DNA of 64,000 nucleotides from Phytobacter ursingii (GTDB taxonomy: Bacteria; Pseudomonadota; Gammaproteobacteria; Enterobacterales; Enterobacteriaceae), in the NCBI GenBank assembly GCA_901456055.1, contig CABDWT010000018.1:124001-188000 (forward strand), read 5' to 3'. Both the position numbers and the translations under genes were made by a program. Below, piece after piece: positions 1 through 8,526 of the stretch (its first letter is position 1; every line of letters starts with the position of its first letter). Below the pieces are notes generated by a model, which saw only the letters and a list, made by a program, of their open reading frames with translations, made no database searches and was not told the origin of the DNA.

Positions 1-1090
1 ACCCGGCCGTCAGGAATAGCATCAGGAATACACCAAAGAAGGCGATAAAGTTGCCACCTGTGCCATTGGTTGGCAGCGTCAGGAACAGCAAGGCGCTAAA
101 AATAGCCATCAGGATGAAGTTCACCAGCGTCACACGTGTCCCCCCCAGGCGATCCGACAGCGCCCCACCAGCAGAACGGGCGAACGCGCCGATGAGTGGC
201 CCAAAGAAGGCATAATGCATGATGACCACGTCCGGGAACTGGGTCTTTGACAACATAGCGAAACCGGCTGAAAAACCGATAAACGAACCAAAGGTTGCCA
301 GATAGAGAAAGCTCATGATCCACATGTGCTTACGCTTTAACACGGGCAGTTGCGCTTTCAGCGACGCTTTCGAGGCGGTCAGTTCATTCATGCCAAACCA
401 GGCGGCCAGGGTAAAGACCGCCAGCAACGGCACCCATACCCATGCGGCATTCGCCAGGAAAATCATGCTGCCATCTGGTTGGGCAACACCCGTTGCGCCA
501 AATACGGCAAACATGGAAAACGAAATCGCCAGCGGTGCCAGAAGCTGCATCACGCTCACGCCCAGATTGCCGAAGCCGCCGTTAATCCCTAACGCGCTCC
601 CCTGCTTCTCTTTTGGAAAGAAGAAGCTGATGTTCGCCATGCTGGAAGCAAAGTTCGCCCCCGCAAAACCACACAACAGCGCGATGATAATGAATGTACT
701 GAAGGGTGTTGAGGTATCTTCAACCGCAAAGCCCAGCCAGACACAAGGAATGATCAGTATCCCGGTACTGAACGCTGTCCAGCGGCGGCCACCGAATACC
801 GGGACCATAAAAGAGTACGGTACGCGCAGCAGTGCGCCCGAAACGGACGGCAAGGCAGTCAGCATAAAAAGTTGGTCAGTCGAAAATTGAAAACCGACTT
901 TGTTCAGGTTTACGGCAACAGCACTAAACAACATCCATACACAGAACGCCAGCAACAGACACGGGACCGAAATCCACAGGTTACGACTGGCGACGCCGTG
1001 GCCCTGGCGTTGCCAGAAAAGCGGATCGTCCGGACGCCAGTCGCTAATTACTCGGCCTGACGCCCTTTGGGGGGTAGAAGAGTGACTCAT
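1..1090 (-). CDS. narK: NarK nitrate/nitrite transporter (3' end outside window)
   Basis: Inner-membrane major-facilitator protein that exchanges nitrate for nitrite during anaerobic nitrate respiration. The reading frame is open from the ATG at 1090 to the window edge, giving 363 residues, so about 100 C-terminal residues of the usual ~463 are missing. It starts MSHSSTPQRASGRVISDWRP and shows successive hydrophobic segments plus the glycine-rich nitrate-signature stretches GFAGANFASSMANISFFFP and GINGGFGNLGV. It is divergent from narX, as in E. coli, and shares with it a control region carrying an FNR site and NarL heptamers. Identity is near certain from the sequence and its neighbours. Confidence 0.97.
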   Translation of the reverse strand, partial: MSHSSTPQRASGRVISDWRPDDPLFWQRQGHGVASRNLWISVPCLLLAFCVWMLFSAVAVNLNKVGFQFSTDQLFMLTALPSVSGALLRVPYSFMVPVFGGRRWTAFSTGILIIPCVWLGFAVEDTSTPFSTFIIIALLCGFAGANFASSMANISFFFPKEKQGSALGINGGFGNLGVSVMQLLAPLAISFSMFAVFGATGVAQPDGSMIFLANAAWVWVPLLAVFTLAAWFGMNELTASKASLKAQLPVLKRKHMWIMSFLYLATFGSFIGFSAGFAMLSKTQFPDVVIMHYAFFGPLIGAFARSAGGALSDRLGGTRVTLVNFILMAIFSALLFLTLPTNGTGGNFIAFFGVFLMLFLTAG

Positions 1091-1148
1091 AGACACCTCT
1101 GGTTATTGATTTGACGAGGCCACATTAGTTTTTACAGCGCAAGGTAAG

Positions 1149-1162
1149 TTGATATAAATCAA
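1149..1162 (-). promoter_or_regulatory. FNR box of the narK promoter
   Basis: The site TTGATATAAATCAA is a perfect match to the FNR dyad TTGAT-N4-ATCAA. On the minus strand a -10-like TAATGT lies at 1127-1122, which places the dyad close to -41.5 of a class II FNR-activated narK promoter. This fits the oxygen control known for narK. The start site itself is inferred. Confidence 0.85.
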
Positions 1163-1304
1163 AGGAAAAGTCTGCGGAATGACGAGCAAAAAACAACCAT
1201 GCTCATTAGTGAGTAGATCCCTTTTCTTAAAAAAGTGTGGTTTTTCACCACCCTGTCGCATTGTGAAAAAGACCCACTCCTTTTATGGATACAGGCAACG
1301 ATAA

Positions 1305-1331
1305 AGGGGTACTTCTTTGTAGGTATGGGTA
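1305..1331 (-). promoter_or_regulatory. NarL-type heptamers upstream of narK
   Basis: On the minus strand TACCCCT (1311-1305) and TACCCAT (1331-1325) both fit the NarL/NarP heptamer TACYNMT. They lie roughly 190-215 bp upstream of the inferred narK start site. That is where the distal NarL cluster sits in E. coli narK, whose activation over that distance uses IHF. The sites also fall in the narX 5' region. Sequence matches are clear; occupancy is inference. Confidence 0.55.
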
Positions 1332-1396
1332 TACCTCAGGGTATGACGGACAATGTCGACCACTCTCTGTTTCTGCGCGCCGGAGCCTTGCCCTCT

Positions 1397-3196
1397 ATGC
1401 TTAAACGCCTCTTTACCCCGCTCTCCCTGGTTAACCAGGTCGCGTTGACAATGCTGCTGTCCACGGTTATCGGCGTGGCGGGCATGGCGGTTTCCGGCTG
1501 GCTGGTGCTTGGCGTTCAGGGCAGCGCCCACGCCATCAATAAAGCGGGTTCACTGCGCATGCAAAGTTATCGTCTGCTGGCAAGCGTGCCGCTGCGCCCG
1601 GCAGATGATGTCTTACTCAAAGAGATGGAGCAGACGGCATTCAGTGCTGAACTGGCCGATGTCGCCGAACGTGACGGACAGCAACAGCAGTTACAGGCGT
1701 TACAGCATTTCTGGCGCAACGACGTTGCACCGGCCCTTAAGCAGGCTCAGGAACCTCAGGCTGTCAGCGATAAGATTGCTACTTATGTTAATCGGATTGA
1801 TACACTGGTTACCGCCTTCGATCACAGCACTGAACAGCGCATGGCGCGCGTCGTGATTCTGCATCGGGTGATGGCCATCTTGTTGGGCTTACTGCTGCTC
1901 TTCACCGTCGTCTGGCTTCGTGCCCGCCTGCTCCAGCCCTGGGAACAACTACTGAAAATGGCCCAGGCGGTCAGTCAACGTAACTTTACCCGACGGGCGC
2001 AAATCAGCGGACGCAATGAGATGGCGACCCTTGGCACAGCGCTGAATAACATGTCGGAAGAGCTGGCGGAAAGTTACGCCGTCCTTGAACAGCGCGTTCA
2101 GGAAAAAACCGCCGGACTTGAACAAAAAAACCAGATTCTCTCTTTCCTGTGGCAGGCCAACCATCGTCTGCATTCGCGCATTCCCCTGTGCGAACGGTTG
2201 TCACCGGTACTTCACGGCCTGCAAAATCTGACGCTGCTGCATGATCTTGAACTGCGTGTTTACGATAAGGAAGATGAGAAAAACCATCAGGAGTTCACCT
2301 GCCATTCGGATATCACCTGCGATGATAGAGGGTGTCATTTATGTCCGCGCGGCGTGCCTTCTGCCCCTGCTGGCGGCAGTTCAACCCTGAAATGGCGGCT
2401 GGCGGACAACCATACGCAATACGGTTTGCTGCTGGCGCAACTCCCCAACGGCAGGCATCTTAGCCATGATCAGCAACAGCTGGTCGATACCCTTGTTGAG
2501 CAGTTAACCGCGACTCTGGCGCTGGATCGTCACCAGGAGCATCTACAGCAGATGATGGTGATGGAAGAGCGTGCCACCATCGCCCGGGAACTGCATGACT
2601 CCATCGCTCAGTCGCTCTCGTGTATGAAGATGCAGGTCAGTTGTTTGCAGATGCAGGGTGGCAGCCTGCCCGAGAGCAGCCAGCAATTGCTGGGGCAAAT
2701 ACGTACCGAACTTAATACTTCATGGGCACAGTTGCGCGAGCTGCTGACGACATTCCGCTTACAATTAACTGAGCCTGGACTGCGTCCGGCACTGGAATCG
2801 AGTTGTCAGGAATACAGCGCGCGCTTTGGTTTCCAGGTCAGGCTGGATTATCAACTCCCTGCGCGTCTCGTGCCTTCGCACCAGGCGATTCATTTATTGC
2901 AGATTGCCCGCGAAGCATTAAGCAATTCGCTAAAACATTCTGGCGCGACTGAGGTTATCGTCTCGGTCGTTCAACAGGAAAAACGAGTAATATTGCAGGT
3001 TCGTGATAACGGCTGCGGCGTGCCGGAAAACGCAGCGCGGACCAACCATTATGGCTTGATTATCATGCGCGACCGTGCGCAAAGCTTACGTGGCGATTGC
3101 CAGGTTCGACGGCGTGAGTCCGGCGGTACCGATGTGACCGTGACGTTTATTCCCGAAAATCTTCTCTCATCTGTGCAAGGAGATAACTATGACTAA
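1397..3196 (+). CDS. narX: Nitrate/nitrite sensor histidine kinase NarX
   Basis: Membrane sensor kinase that detects periplasmic nitrate and nitrite and phosphorylates NarL. The start chosen is the ATG giving [15 protein letters not shown]; this yields 599 residues, matching the family, whereas the frame is open further upstream without recognisable homology. Visible parts are TM1 (about 14-37), the P-box ligand helix (about 42-58, [17 protein letters not shown]), TM2 (about 150-170), a HAMP region, a central cysteine cluster (C..C....C..C near 340-360), the H-box with phospho-acceptor in [12 protein letters not shown] (about residue 400), and the N/G ATP-binding boxes (REALSN, DNGCGVP). It overlaps narL by 8 bp, so the two are translationally coupled. 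Confidence 0.97.
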   Translation: MLKRLFTPLSLVNQVALTMLLSTVIGVAGMAVSGWLVLGVQGSAHAINKAGSLRMQSYRLLASVPLRPADDVLLKEMEQTAFSAELADVAERDGQQQQLQALQHFWRNDVAPALKQAQEPQAVSDKIATYVNRIDTLVTAFDHSTEQRMARVVILHRVMAILLGLLLLFTVVWLRARLLQPWEQLLKMAQAVSQRNFTRRAQISGRNEMATLGTALNNMSEELAESYAVLEQRVQEKTAGLEQKNQILSFLWQANHRLHSRIPLCERLSPVLHGLQNLTLLHDLELRVYDKEDEKNHQEFTCHSDITCDDRGCHLCPRGVPSAPAGGSSTLKWRLADNHTQYGLLLAQLPNGRHLSHDQQQLVDTLVEQLTATLALDRHQEHLQQMMVMEERATIARELHDSIAQSLSCMKMQVSCLQMQGGSLPESSQQLLGQIRTELNTSWAQLRELLTTFRLQLTEPGLRPALESSCQEYSARFGFQVRLDYQLPARLVPSHQAIHLLQIAREALSNSLKHSGATEVIVSVVQQEKRVILQVRDNGCGVPENAARTNHYGLIIMRDRAQSLRGDCQVRRRESGGTDVTVTFIPENLLSSVQGDNYD

Positions 3197-3839
3197 CCAG
3201 GAACCGGCCACCATTTTGCTCATCGATGATCACCCGATGTTGCGTACCGGCGTCAAGCAACTTATCAGCATGTCGCCTGAAATCACCGTTGTCGGCGAAG
3301 CCAGTAATGGCGAACAGGGCATCGAGCTGGCAGAGGATCTGGACCCGGACCTGATTCTGTTAGATCTGAATATGCCAGGGATGAACGGCCTTGAAACGCT
3401 GGATAAGCTGCGTGAGAAAACGCTGTCTGGTCGCGTGGTGGTATTCAGCGTATCGAATCACGAAGAAGATGTTGTCACTGCCCTTAAACGCGGCGCCGAT
3501 GGTTATCTGCTCAAAGATATGGAGCCGGAGGATTTACTCAAAGCCCTCCAGCAGGCTGCGGCGGGTGAGATGGTCCTGAGCGATGCATTAACCCCCGTGC
3601 TCGCTGCCAGCTTGCGCGCTAACCGTGCAACCTCAGACCGCGACATAAGCCAGTTAACGCCGCGCGAGCGCGACATTCTCAAGCTCATCGCGCAAGGTCT
3701 GCCCAATAAGATGATCGCCCGTCGTCTGGATATCACCGAAAGTACGGTTAAAGTGCACGTGAAACATATGCTGAAAAAAATGCGCCTTAAATCCCGCGTG
3801 GAAGCGGCGGTCTGGGTCCATCAGGAGCGCATTTTTTAA
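3189..3839 (+). CDS. narL: Nitrate response regulator NarL
   Basis: Two-component response regulator that, once phosphorylated, activates narK and nitrate reductase operons and represses alternative respiratory genes. The 216-residue protein has a receiver domain with acidic pocket DD at 13-14, phospho-acceptor Asp59 ([10 protein letters not shown]) and Lys109 region, then a LuxR-type HTH (about 150-210, [19 protein letters not shown]). The ATG lies within the narX 3' end. Its TAA overlaps the stop codon of ychO on the other strand by 4 bp, so there is no intergenic terminator here. Confidence 0.98.
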   Translation: MTNQEPATILLIDDHPMLRTGVKQLISMSPEITVVGEASNGEQGIELAEDLDPDLILLDLNMPGMNGLETLDKLREKTLSGRVVVFSVSNHEEDVVTALKRGADGYLLKDMEPEDLLKALQQAAAGEMVLSDALTPVLAASLRANRATSDRDISQLTPRERDILKLIAQGLPNKMIARRLDITESTVKVHVKHMLKKMRLKSRVEAAVWVHQERIF

Positions 3840-5260
3840 TTTCCAGGCGCCATCAGGTCCCAGCGCGGTGCGACATCGGACGTGTCAACCAGCGGTGGCG
3901 TCAGTGTCAGCACAATCTCATTGGACGAGACGCGCTGACCCTTTTCATCTTCGGCAATCACCGACAGATGCCACTCGTGAGTCGCCCCTTCGCTGCTATC
4001 CCATTTCGGCATAATAATCGACCAGCCTTCCGTACTACTGGAACGCGCGGGCGGCGTGAGGCTAAGTTGCCGGGTATCCCCCTGCCAGTGTAATTCACGT
4101 ATTCCATGCGTACTGCGAATATCCAGCTTGAGAGCCACCGTTTCGTCTGGCTGCAAATCCCAGGGCGGTGTGGCGAGAAAGACTGAAAGCGTCTTACGCT
4201 GGCGATATTCAAAGACCGGAAGCGTATCACGTACCGGATTATCATAACGGCTGCCACGCAAAGACGCCTCTTCGCCCAATTGACTGGCGGAAAGTTGTTT
4301 CCAGAGGGGAACGCCAAAACGATAATTCAGTTTTAAGCCTAAATCGTTCTGGCTTTCACCGTTTTCCCCCTGTTTATGGTGCGCCGACAGCGTTACCAGA
4401 GGGACAGGGGTGTAATCCAGCCCCACTTTTACCGCCAGGGGGTTACGATACCCGGTGCCGGAATCGAATAAATCCACGCTCTCACCAAAGTACTGTTCCA
4501 CACTGATGCTGGTATCAAGCTGCTGCCAGAAGGGTAAACGCGCCTGAGCGGTAATGTCATAGCCGCGTGCCATACGCTGCTCAAGCGTCGCCGAGCGATA
4601 TGTCCAGTCGGAGAGAGGCTGATAGAAATTGGCGGAAAAACGCAGCGACTGCCCCCACACTTCCGCCCCCAGGCCGGTACGGGCAAGGTTTTCATCCAGC
4701 AGATTGTCATAGAAGGTGTTGTAGCCCAGCAGCCAGTCACCGGAAATCCAGCGCTGCCCGATACCCACGTTACCAACCAAACCGTCGTCCTGTTGTGTCA
4801 GGCCAAGCTGACTCCAGCTAAGGTAGCGGGAGTTATCCTGCAACGGGACAAACCAATCACCATGGCTACCCGTGAAGCCCCCGTCATCATCGACCTTGAC
4901 ATCTATCGTCGCTCTGCCCCAGGGCGACAACCAGGATTCCACCTGCTGGTTTACCTCATCGCTCACCACATCGCGCAACTGACCAAAGGCGAACTGGCGC
5001 GCCTGCGCCCCGGTATCCAGCCCATTATCTGTCATGCTGGCTTCGCCAAAGGCTTTAGCCATTTCAGCAAGGTGTTTTTCGCTATTGCCTTTGTCCGGAG
5101 TCATACCGAGATCGGGCAATGTATCGCCATCATTATCAAACGGATGTTGAGCCTGTTGAACATACCAGGACTGCGCAGAGGTCTGTAAATCACTGACAGC
5201 GCTTCCCGCCAGCGGCAAGAATAAGAGCAGTAATGGGGAAGAGGGAAACCATTGCATCAC
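3836..5260 (-). CDS. ychO: YchO, inverse autotransporter (invasin/intimin-like beta-domain) protein
   Basis: Secreted outer-membrane protein of the invasin/intimin beta-domain family. It has an N-terminal signal peptide ([21 protein letters not shown]), a short linker with NPFDN-like D-rich repeats, the inverse-autotransporter barrel (about 90-330, including [18 protein letters not shown] and [20 protein letters not shown]), and a C-terminal Ig-like passenger region. At 474 residues it is the short YchO type rather than a long adhesin. Its position next to narL matches E. coli. The role is poorly known; links to adhesion are reported for the E. coli protein. Confidence 0.93.
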   Translation of the reverse strand: MMQWFPSSPLLLLFLPLAGSAVSDLQTSAQSWYVQQAQHPFDNDGDTLPDLGMTPDKGNSEKHLAEMAKAFGEASMTDNGLDTGAQARQFAFGQLRDVVSDEVNQQVESWLSPWGRATIDVKVDDDGGFTGSHGDWFVPLQDNSRYLSWSQLGLTQQDDGLVGNVGIGQRWISGDWLLGYNTFYDNLLDENLARTGLGAEVWGQSLRFSANFYQPLSDWTYRSATLEQRMARGYDITAQARLPFWQQLDTSISVEQYFGESVDLFDSGTGYRNPLAVKVGLDYTPVPLVTLSAHHKQGENGESQNDLGLKLNYRFGVPLWKQLSASQLGEEASLRGSRYDNPVRDTLPVFEYRQRKTLSVFLATPPWDLQPDETVALKLDIRSTHGIRELHWQGDTRQLSLTPPARSSSTEGWSIIMPKWDSSEGATHEWHLSVIAEDEKGQRVSSNEIVLTLTPPLVDTSDVAPRWDLMAPGN

Positions 5261-5421
5261 GTTTGTAGGGGGTCGCTCCGGGTCTGAAATGATCGCCAGT
5301 CGTTCAGGTTAGCGGCTTTGGCCGTCAATTTCAGCTTTTGTGGAAATTTCAGGAAAATCCTTAATCCATCCCGCTTCGTCGGACTACAGTTAACTGAATG
5401 CTGATAACTGAGAAAAAACCA

Positions 5422-5973
5422 ATGACTCACACACTACGATGGGCCATGTGCAGTTCCATTTTGTTGTATGCCGTGTCGGCCAGCGCCACCGACATTTTTC
5501 AGCTGCAATCCCCGGCCTTCGGTGATAACGCGCTGATGGAGAAAAAATACGCGGGTAATGCCAGCAGTAATCCTAACTGCACAGGCGAGAATATTTCCCC
5601 GGCGCTGGTGTGGAACAACCCCCCTGCGAAAACGCAAAGTTTCGCCCTGGTGGTGCATGACCCGGAAGGCGCGATGGGCCTTGGCGTTACCCACCTGGTG
5701 GCCTATAACATTCCTCCGTCCGGTACCGGTTTCGCCGAAAACGATCTGCGTGATGCTAAAGGCTATACCGGCGGTAAAAATACCCCCGGTACCCTGCAGT
5801 GGTATGGCCCTTGCCCGCCACCGGGTAGTGGCGCACACCACTACACCTTTACGCTGATTGCCACCAGCCTCGCGCCGGATCTCCCTAAAGGATTAACCCG
5901 GGACGAACTGTTTGCCAAACTCAAAGGCCACACCCTGGGTGCGGCTGGGCTAATTGGCCGCTTCGGACAGTAG
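5422..5973 (+). CDS. Secreted phosphatidylethanolamine-binding (YbhB/YbcL) family protein
   Basis: Member of the PEBP-like Raf-kinase-inhibitor fold family. The motifs HDPEGAMGLGVTHLVAYNIP and YGPCPPPGSGAHHYTFTL are the two conserved ligand-pocket segments. An N-terminal signal peptide (MTHTLRWAMCSSILLYAVSASA) predicts export to the periplasm, as for YbcL and unlike cytoplasmic YbhB. I prefer the ATG at 5422 because it gives a clean signal peptide and has GAGA upstream; an ATG at 5398 in the same frame would add eight residues. The gene converges on nasA and their ends overlap by 24 bp. The ligand is unknown. Confidence 0.85.
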   Translation: MTHTLRWAMCSSILLYAVSASATDIFQLQSPAFGDNALMEKKYAGNASSNPNCTGENISPALVWNNPPAKTQSFALVVHDPEGAMGLGVTHLVAYNIPPSGTGFAENDLRDAKGYTGGKNTPGTLQWYGPCPPPGSGAHHYTFTLIATSLAPDLPKGLTRDELFAKLKGHTLGAAGLIGRFGQ

Positions 5974-8526
5974 CGCTTTTAATTCCGGCAGACAGGATCC
6001 GCAGTTCGTGCCGCAGCGCAGGGTGTTTCCCAGCGCTGCGGTACTGTCGCACCCAGTAGCAATAGCGGCGCGAATCGCATTTTCCCCAATACTGTAACAG
6101 CTACAGACCGTGCGCCCAGGCGAAGGTGAGCTGGCCGCTGCCCGCCCTGCCAGCAGGTTATGTCGCGCTTGTGCCGTTGCGGGTGCGGTGATAAACGCCT
6201 GCACAATGATGTCATGCGCGATAGCAGGAAGGCGCGTGTCACTCCACCACCCCAGCATCAATTGCCCGTCATGCCACGCCAGCAGATTTCTCACCGTACC
6301 GGCGCTGGCACTCTGCATCTGCCATCCTTGCGTCTGACACCAGGCCGTCAGCCATGGCACTGCATCGCTATTACCCGCGAGCGTAAAATGCAAAGCGCTT
6401 TCCGTCGCTTTGCGCACCCAGTAGAGATCCGCGGGGAGATCCGGCATTTCGCGCGCATAGAGTTCACCCTGCCAGCCTGGCTGCCAGGCGGTTATGCGCA
6501 CCGCCGTTTGTTTGCTTTCCGGCTGCCCGGAATGCGGGTCGCACACCGGGGCCACCAGCGCGTTAACCTTCCCCTGACGCGCAAAACAGTGGTTCCAGTG
6601 CATCGGCGTAAACAGTTCCCCTTGCCGCTGACCGGGCTGAATACGCACCCGCGCCACCATAACGCCACGGGGTGAGCTAAGATGCGCAAGATCTCCTTCA
6701 CCCAGCGCAAAACGATCCGCATCAACCGGGCAAATATCGACAACGGGTTCGGCAATGTGCTGCATCAAGCGCGCAACGGTGCCGGTGCGGGTCATCGTAT
6801 GCCACTGGTCGCGGATCCGCCCGGTATTAAGCAAGAGCGGATAGCGCGACGTCGGTTGTGCTACTGCGCGTACCGGCGATACCGGTACGGTGCGTAAACG
6901 CCCGGCAGGCCGCCAGCCGCGTTGTAACGCCGCCGGGGCCACCGTCCACTGGTAGGGTTCCAGCCTGTCCCACTGCTCGCGCGTTAACCCGGCCAGTTCA
7001 CTGATATCAAACGCCCGCGTACCGTTGTTTTCAAAACCGGAGAGCGCCGCATGTTCTGAAAACACCTCATGGGGATGTTGCCAGCCAAACGCATCGTCAA
7101 AACCCAGACGTCGGGCGACCTGGGCGATAATCCACCAGTCGGCTTTCGCCTCACCCGGCGGCGGTAAAAATGCCCGCTGACGGGAAATACGTCGTTCGGA
7201 ATTGGTCACCGTGCCGTTTTTCTCCCCCCAGGCCAGCGCCGGAAAGCGGATATGGGCGTAGCGGCTGGTATCGGTTTCGGCAACCACCTCAGAGACAATC
7301 ACCAGCGGACAGGCCGCCAGTGCGGTGCATACGGCATGGCTGTCCGGCAGTGAGACTGCGGGATTGGTACCCATTATCCACACCGCTTTCACTTCACCGC
7401 GACCGATGGCCTCAAACAGCTCCACGGCCATCAGTCCGGGTGTTTGTGCCAGCCTCTCCGTCTGCCAGAAGCGAGCCAGTCTGGCAATATCCGCCGCCTC
7501 AAAATTCATATGCGCCGCCAGTTGGGTTGCAAGGCCGCCGACTTCACGCCCGCCCATGGCATTCGGTTGTCCGGTCAGCGAAAACGGCCCACAGCCCGGG
7601 CGGGCAAATTTACCGCTTGCCAGATGCACATTAATGATGGCATTACACTTATCGCTGCCACTTGCTGACTGGTTAATTCCCATTGTGAACAGCGTCATCG
7701 CCCGCGGCGCGGTAATAAACCAGTCATAGAACGTTGTGACAACGTCACGCGGTAGCGCACAAAATGTCGCTACAGCCTCCGGCGTCCACTCACGTGCGGC
7801 AATCAGCGCCGCCTCGCCCTCATCAAAATCACAAAGGGAATGATTTCCCGTCGCGATCATATTTAACAGGCCGACAAACAGCCCGGCGTCACTCCCCGGC
7901 GCAAGCGGCAGATGGAGATCGGCAATCGCGCAGGTGGCGGTAACGCGCGGGTCGATGACCACCACTTTCAGCGCCGGGTTATCCTGCTTTGCCTGCACTA
8001 TTCGCTGGTAGAGCACCGGATGGGTCCAGGCGGCGTTCGACCCCACCAGAACCAGCAGGTCACTTTTTTCAATATCTTCATAGCTGCACGGCACGACATC
8101 TGCGCCAAACGCCCGCTTGTAGCCCGTGACGGCAGAGGACATGCACAACCGTGAATTGGTATCGATATTTGCCGCGCCGATAAAGCCTTTCATCAGCTTG
8201 TTGGCAGCATAATAGTCCTCGGTAAGCAGTTGTCCGGAGGCGTAAAACGCGACTGCCTGCGGGCCAAATTCCCGGATAATGGCATTCAGGCGTTCCCCGG
8301 CAGCATCCAGCGCCGTCTGCCAGCTTACCGTCTGATCATCCATTTGCGGGGCCAGAAGCCGTCCCGCTAATCCGGTAGTTTCCCCCAGCGCCGCTCCTTT
8401 CACGCACAGTCGACCAGCGTTAGCCGGGTGCGCGCGGTCACCCGCCACGCTGACCCTGTCGTCAGTGACGGTCGCCACCACGCCACAGCCCACACCACAG
8501 TATGGGCAGGTCGTGCGGGTATTCAT
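5950..8526 (-). CDS. nasA: Assimilatory nitrate reductase, large (molybdopterin) subunit NasA
   Basis: Cytoplasmic molybdoenzyme reducing nitrate to nitrite for nitrogen assimilation. The 858-residue protein opens with a [4Fe-4S] motif (CPYCGVGCGV near residues 6-15 and a further Cys near 50, GRLCVKGA), continues with the bis-MGD molybdopterin domain and MGD-dinucleotide-binding domain (TGRIRDQWHTMTRTG), and ends with a BFD-like [2Fe-2S] cluster (CSCYSIGENAI ... CGTNCGSC) typical of the NasA branch. The start is the ATG at 8526, overlapping the nasB stop as ATGA; an upstream in-frame ATG lies inside nasB and is rejected. It is the last gene of the nas operon. Confidence 0.96.
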   Translation of the reverse strand: MNTRTTCPYCGVGCGVVATVTDDRVSVAGDRAHPANAGRLCVKGAALGETTGLAGRLLAPQMDDQTVSWQTALDAAGERLNAIIREFGPQAVAFYASGQLLTEDYYAANKLMKGFIGAANIDTNSRLCMSSAVTGYKRAFGADVVPCSYEDIEKSDLLVLVGSNAAWTHPVLYQRIVQAKQDNPALKVVVIDPRVTATCAIADLHLPLAPGSDAGLFVGLLNMIATGNHSLCDFDEGEAALIAAREWTPEAVATFCALPRDVVTTFYDWFITAPRAMTLFTMGINQSASGSDKCNAIINVHLASGKFARPGCGPFSLTGQPNAMGGREVGGLATQLAAHMNFEAADIARLARFWQTERLAQTPGLMAVELFEAIGRGEVKAVWIMGTNPAVSLPDSHAVCTALAACPLVIVSEVVAETDTSRYAHIRFPALAWGEKNGTVTNSERRISRQRAFLPPPGEAKADWWIIAQVARRLGFDDAFGWQHPHEVFSEHAALSGFENNGTRAFDISELAGLTREQWDRLEPYQWTVAPAALQRGWRPAGRLRTVPVSPVRAVAQPTSRYPLLLNTGRIRDQWHTMTRTGTVARLMQHIAEPVVDICPVDADRFALGEGDLAHLSSPRGVMVARVRIQPGQRQGELFTPMHWNHCFARQGKVNALVAPVCDPHSGQPESKQTAVRITAWQPGWQGELYAREMPDLPADLYWVRKATESALHFTLAGNSDAVPWLTAWCQTQGWQMQSASAGTVRNLLAWHDGQLMLGWWSDTRLPAIAHDIIVQAFITAPATAQARHNLLAGRAAASSPSPGRTVCSCYSIGENAIRAAIATGCDSTAALGNTLRCGTNCGSCLPELKALLSEAAN

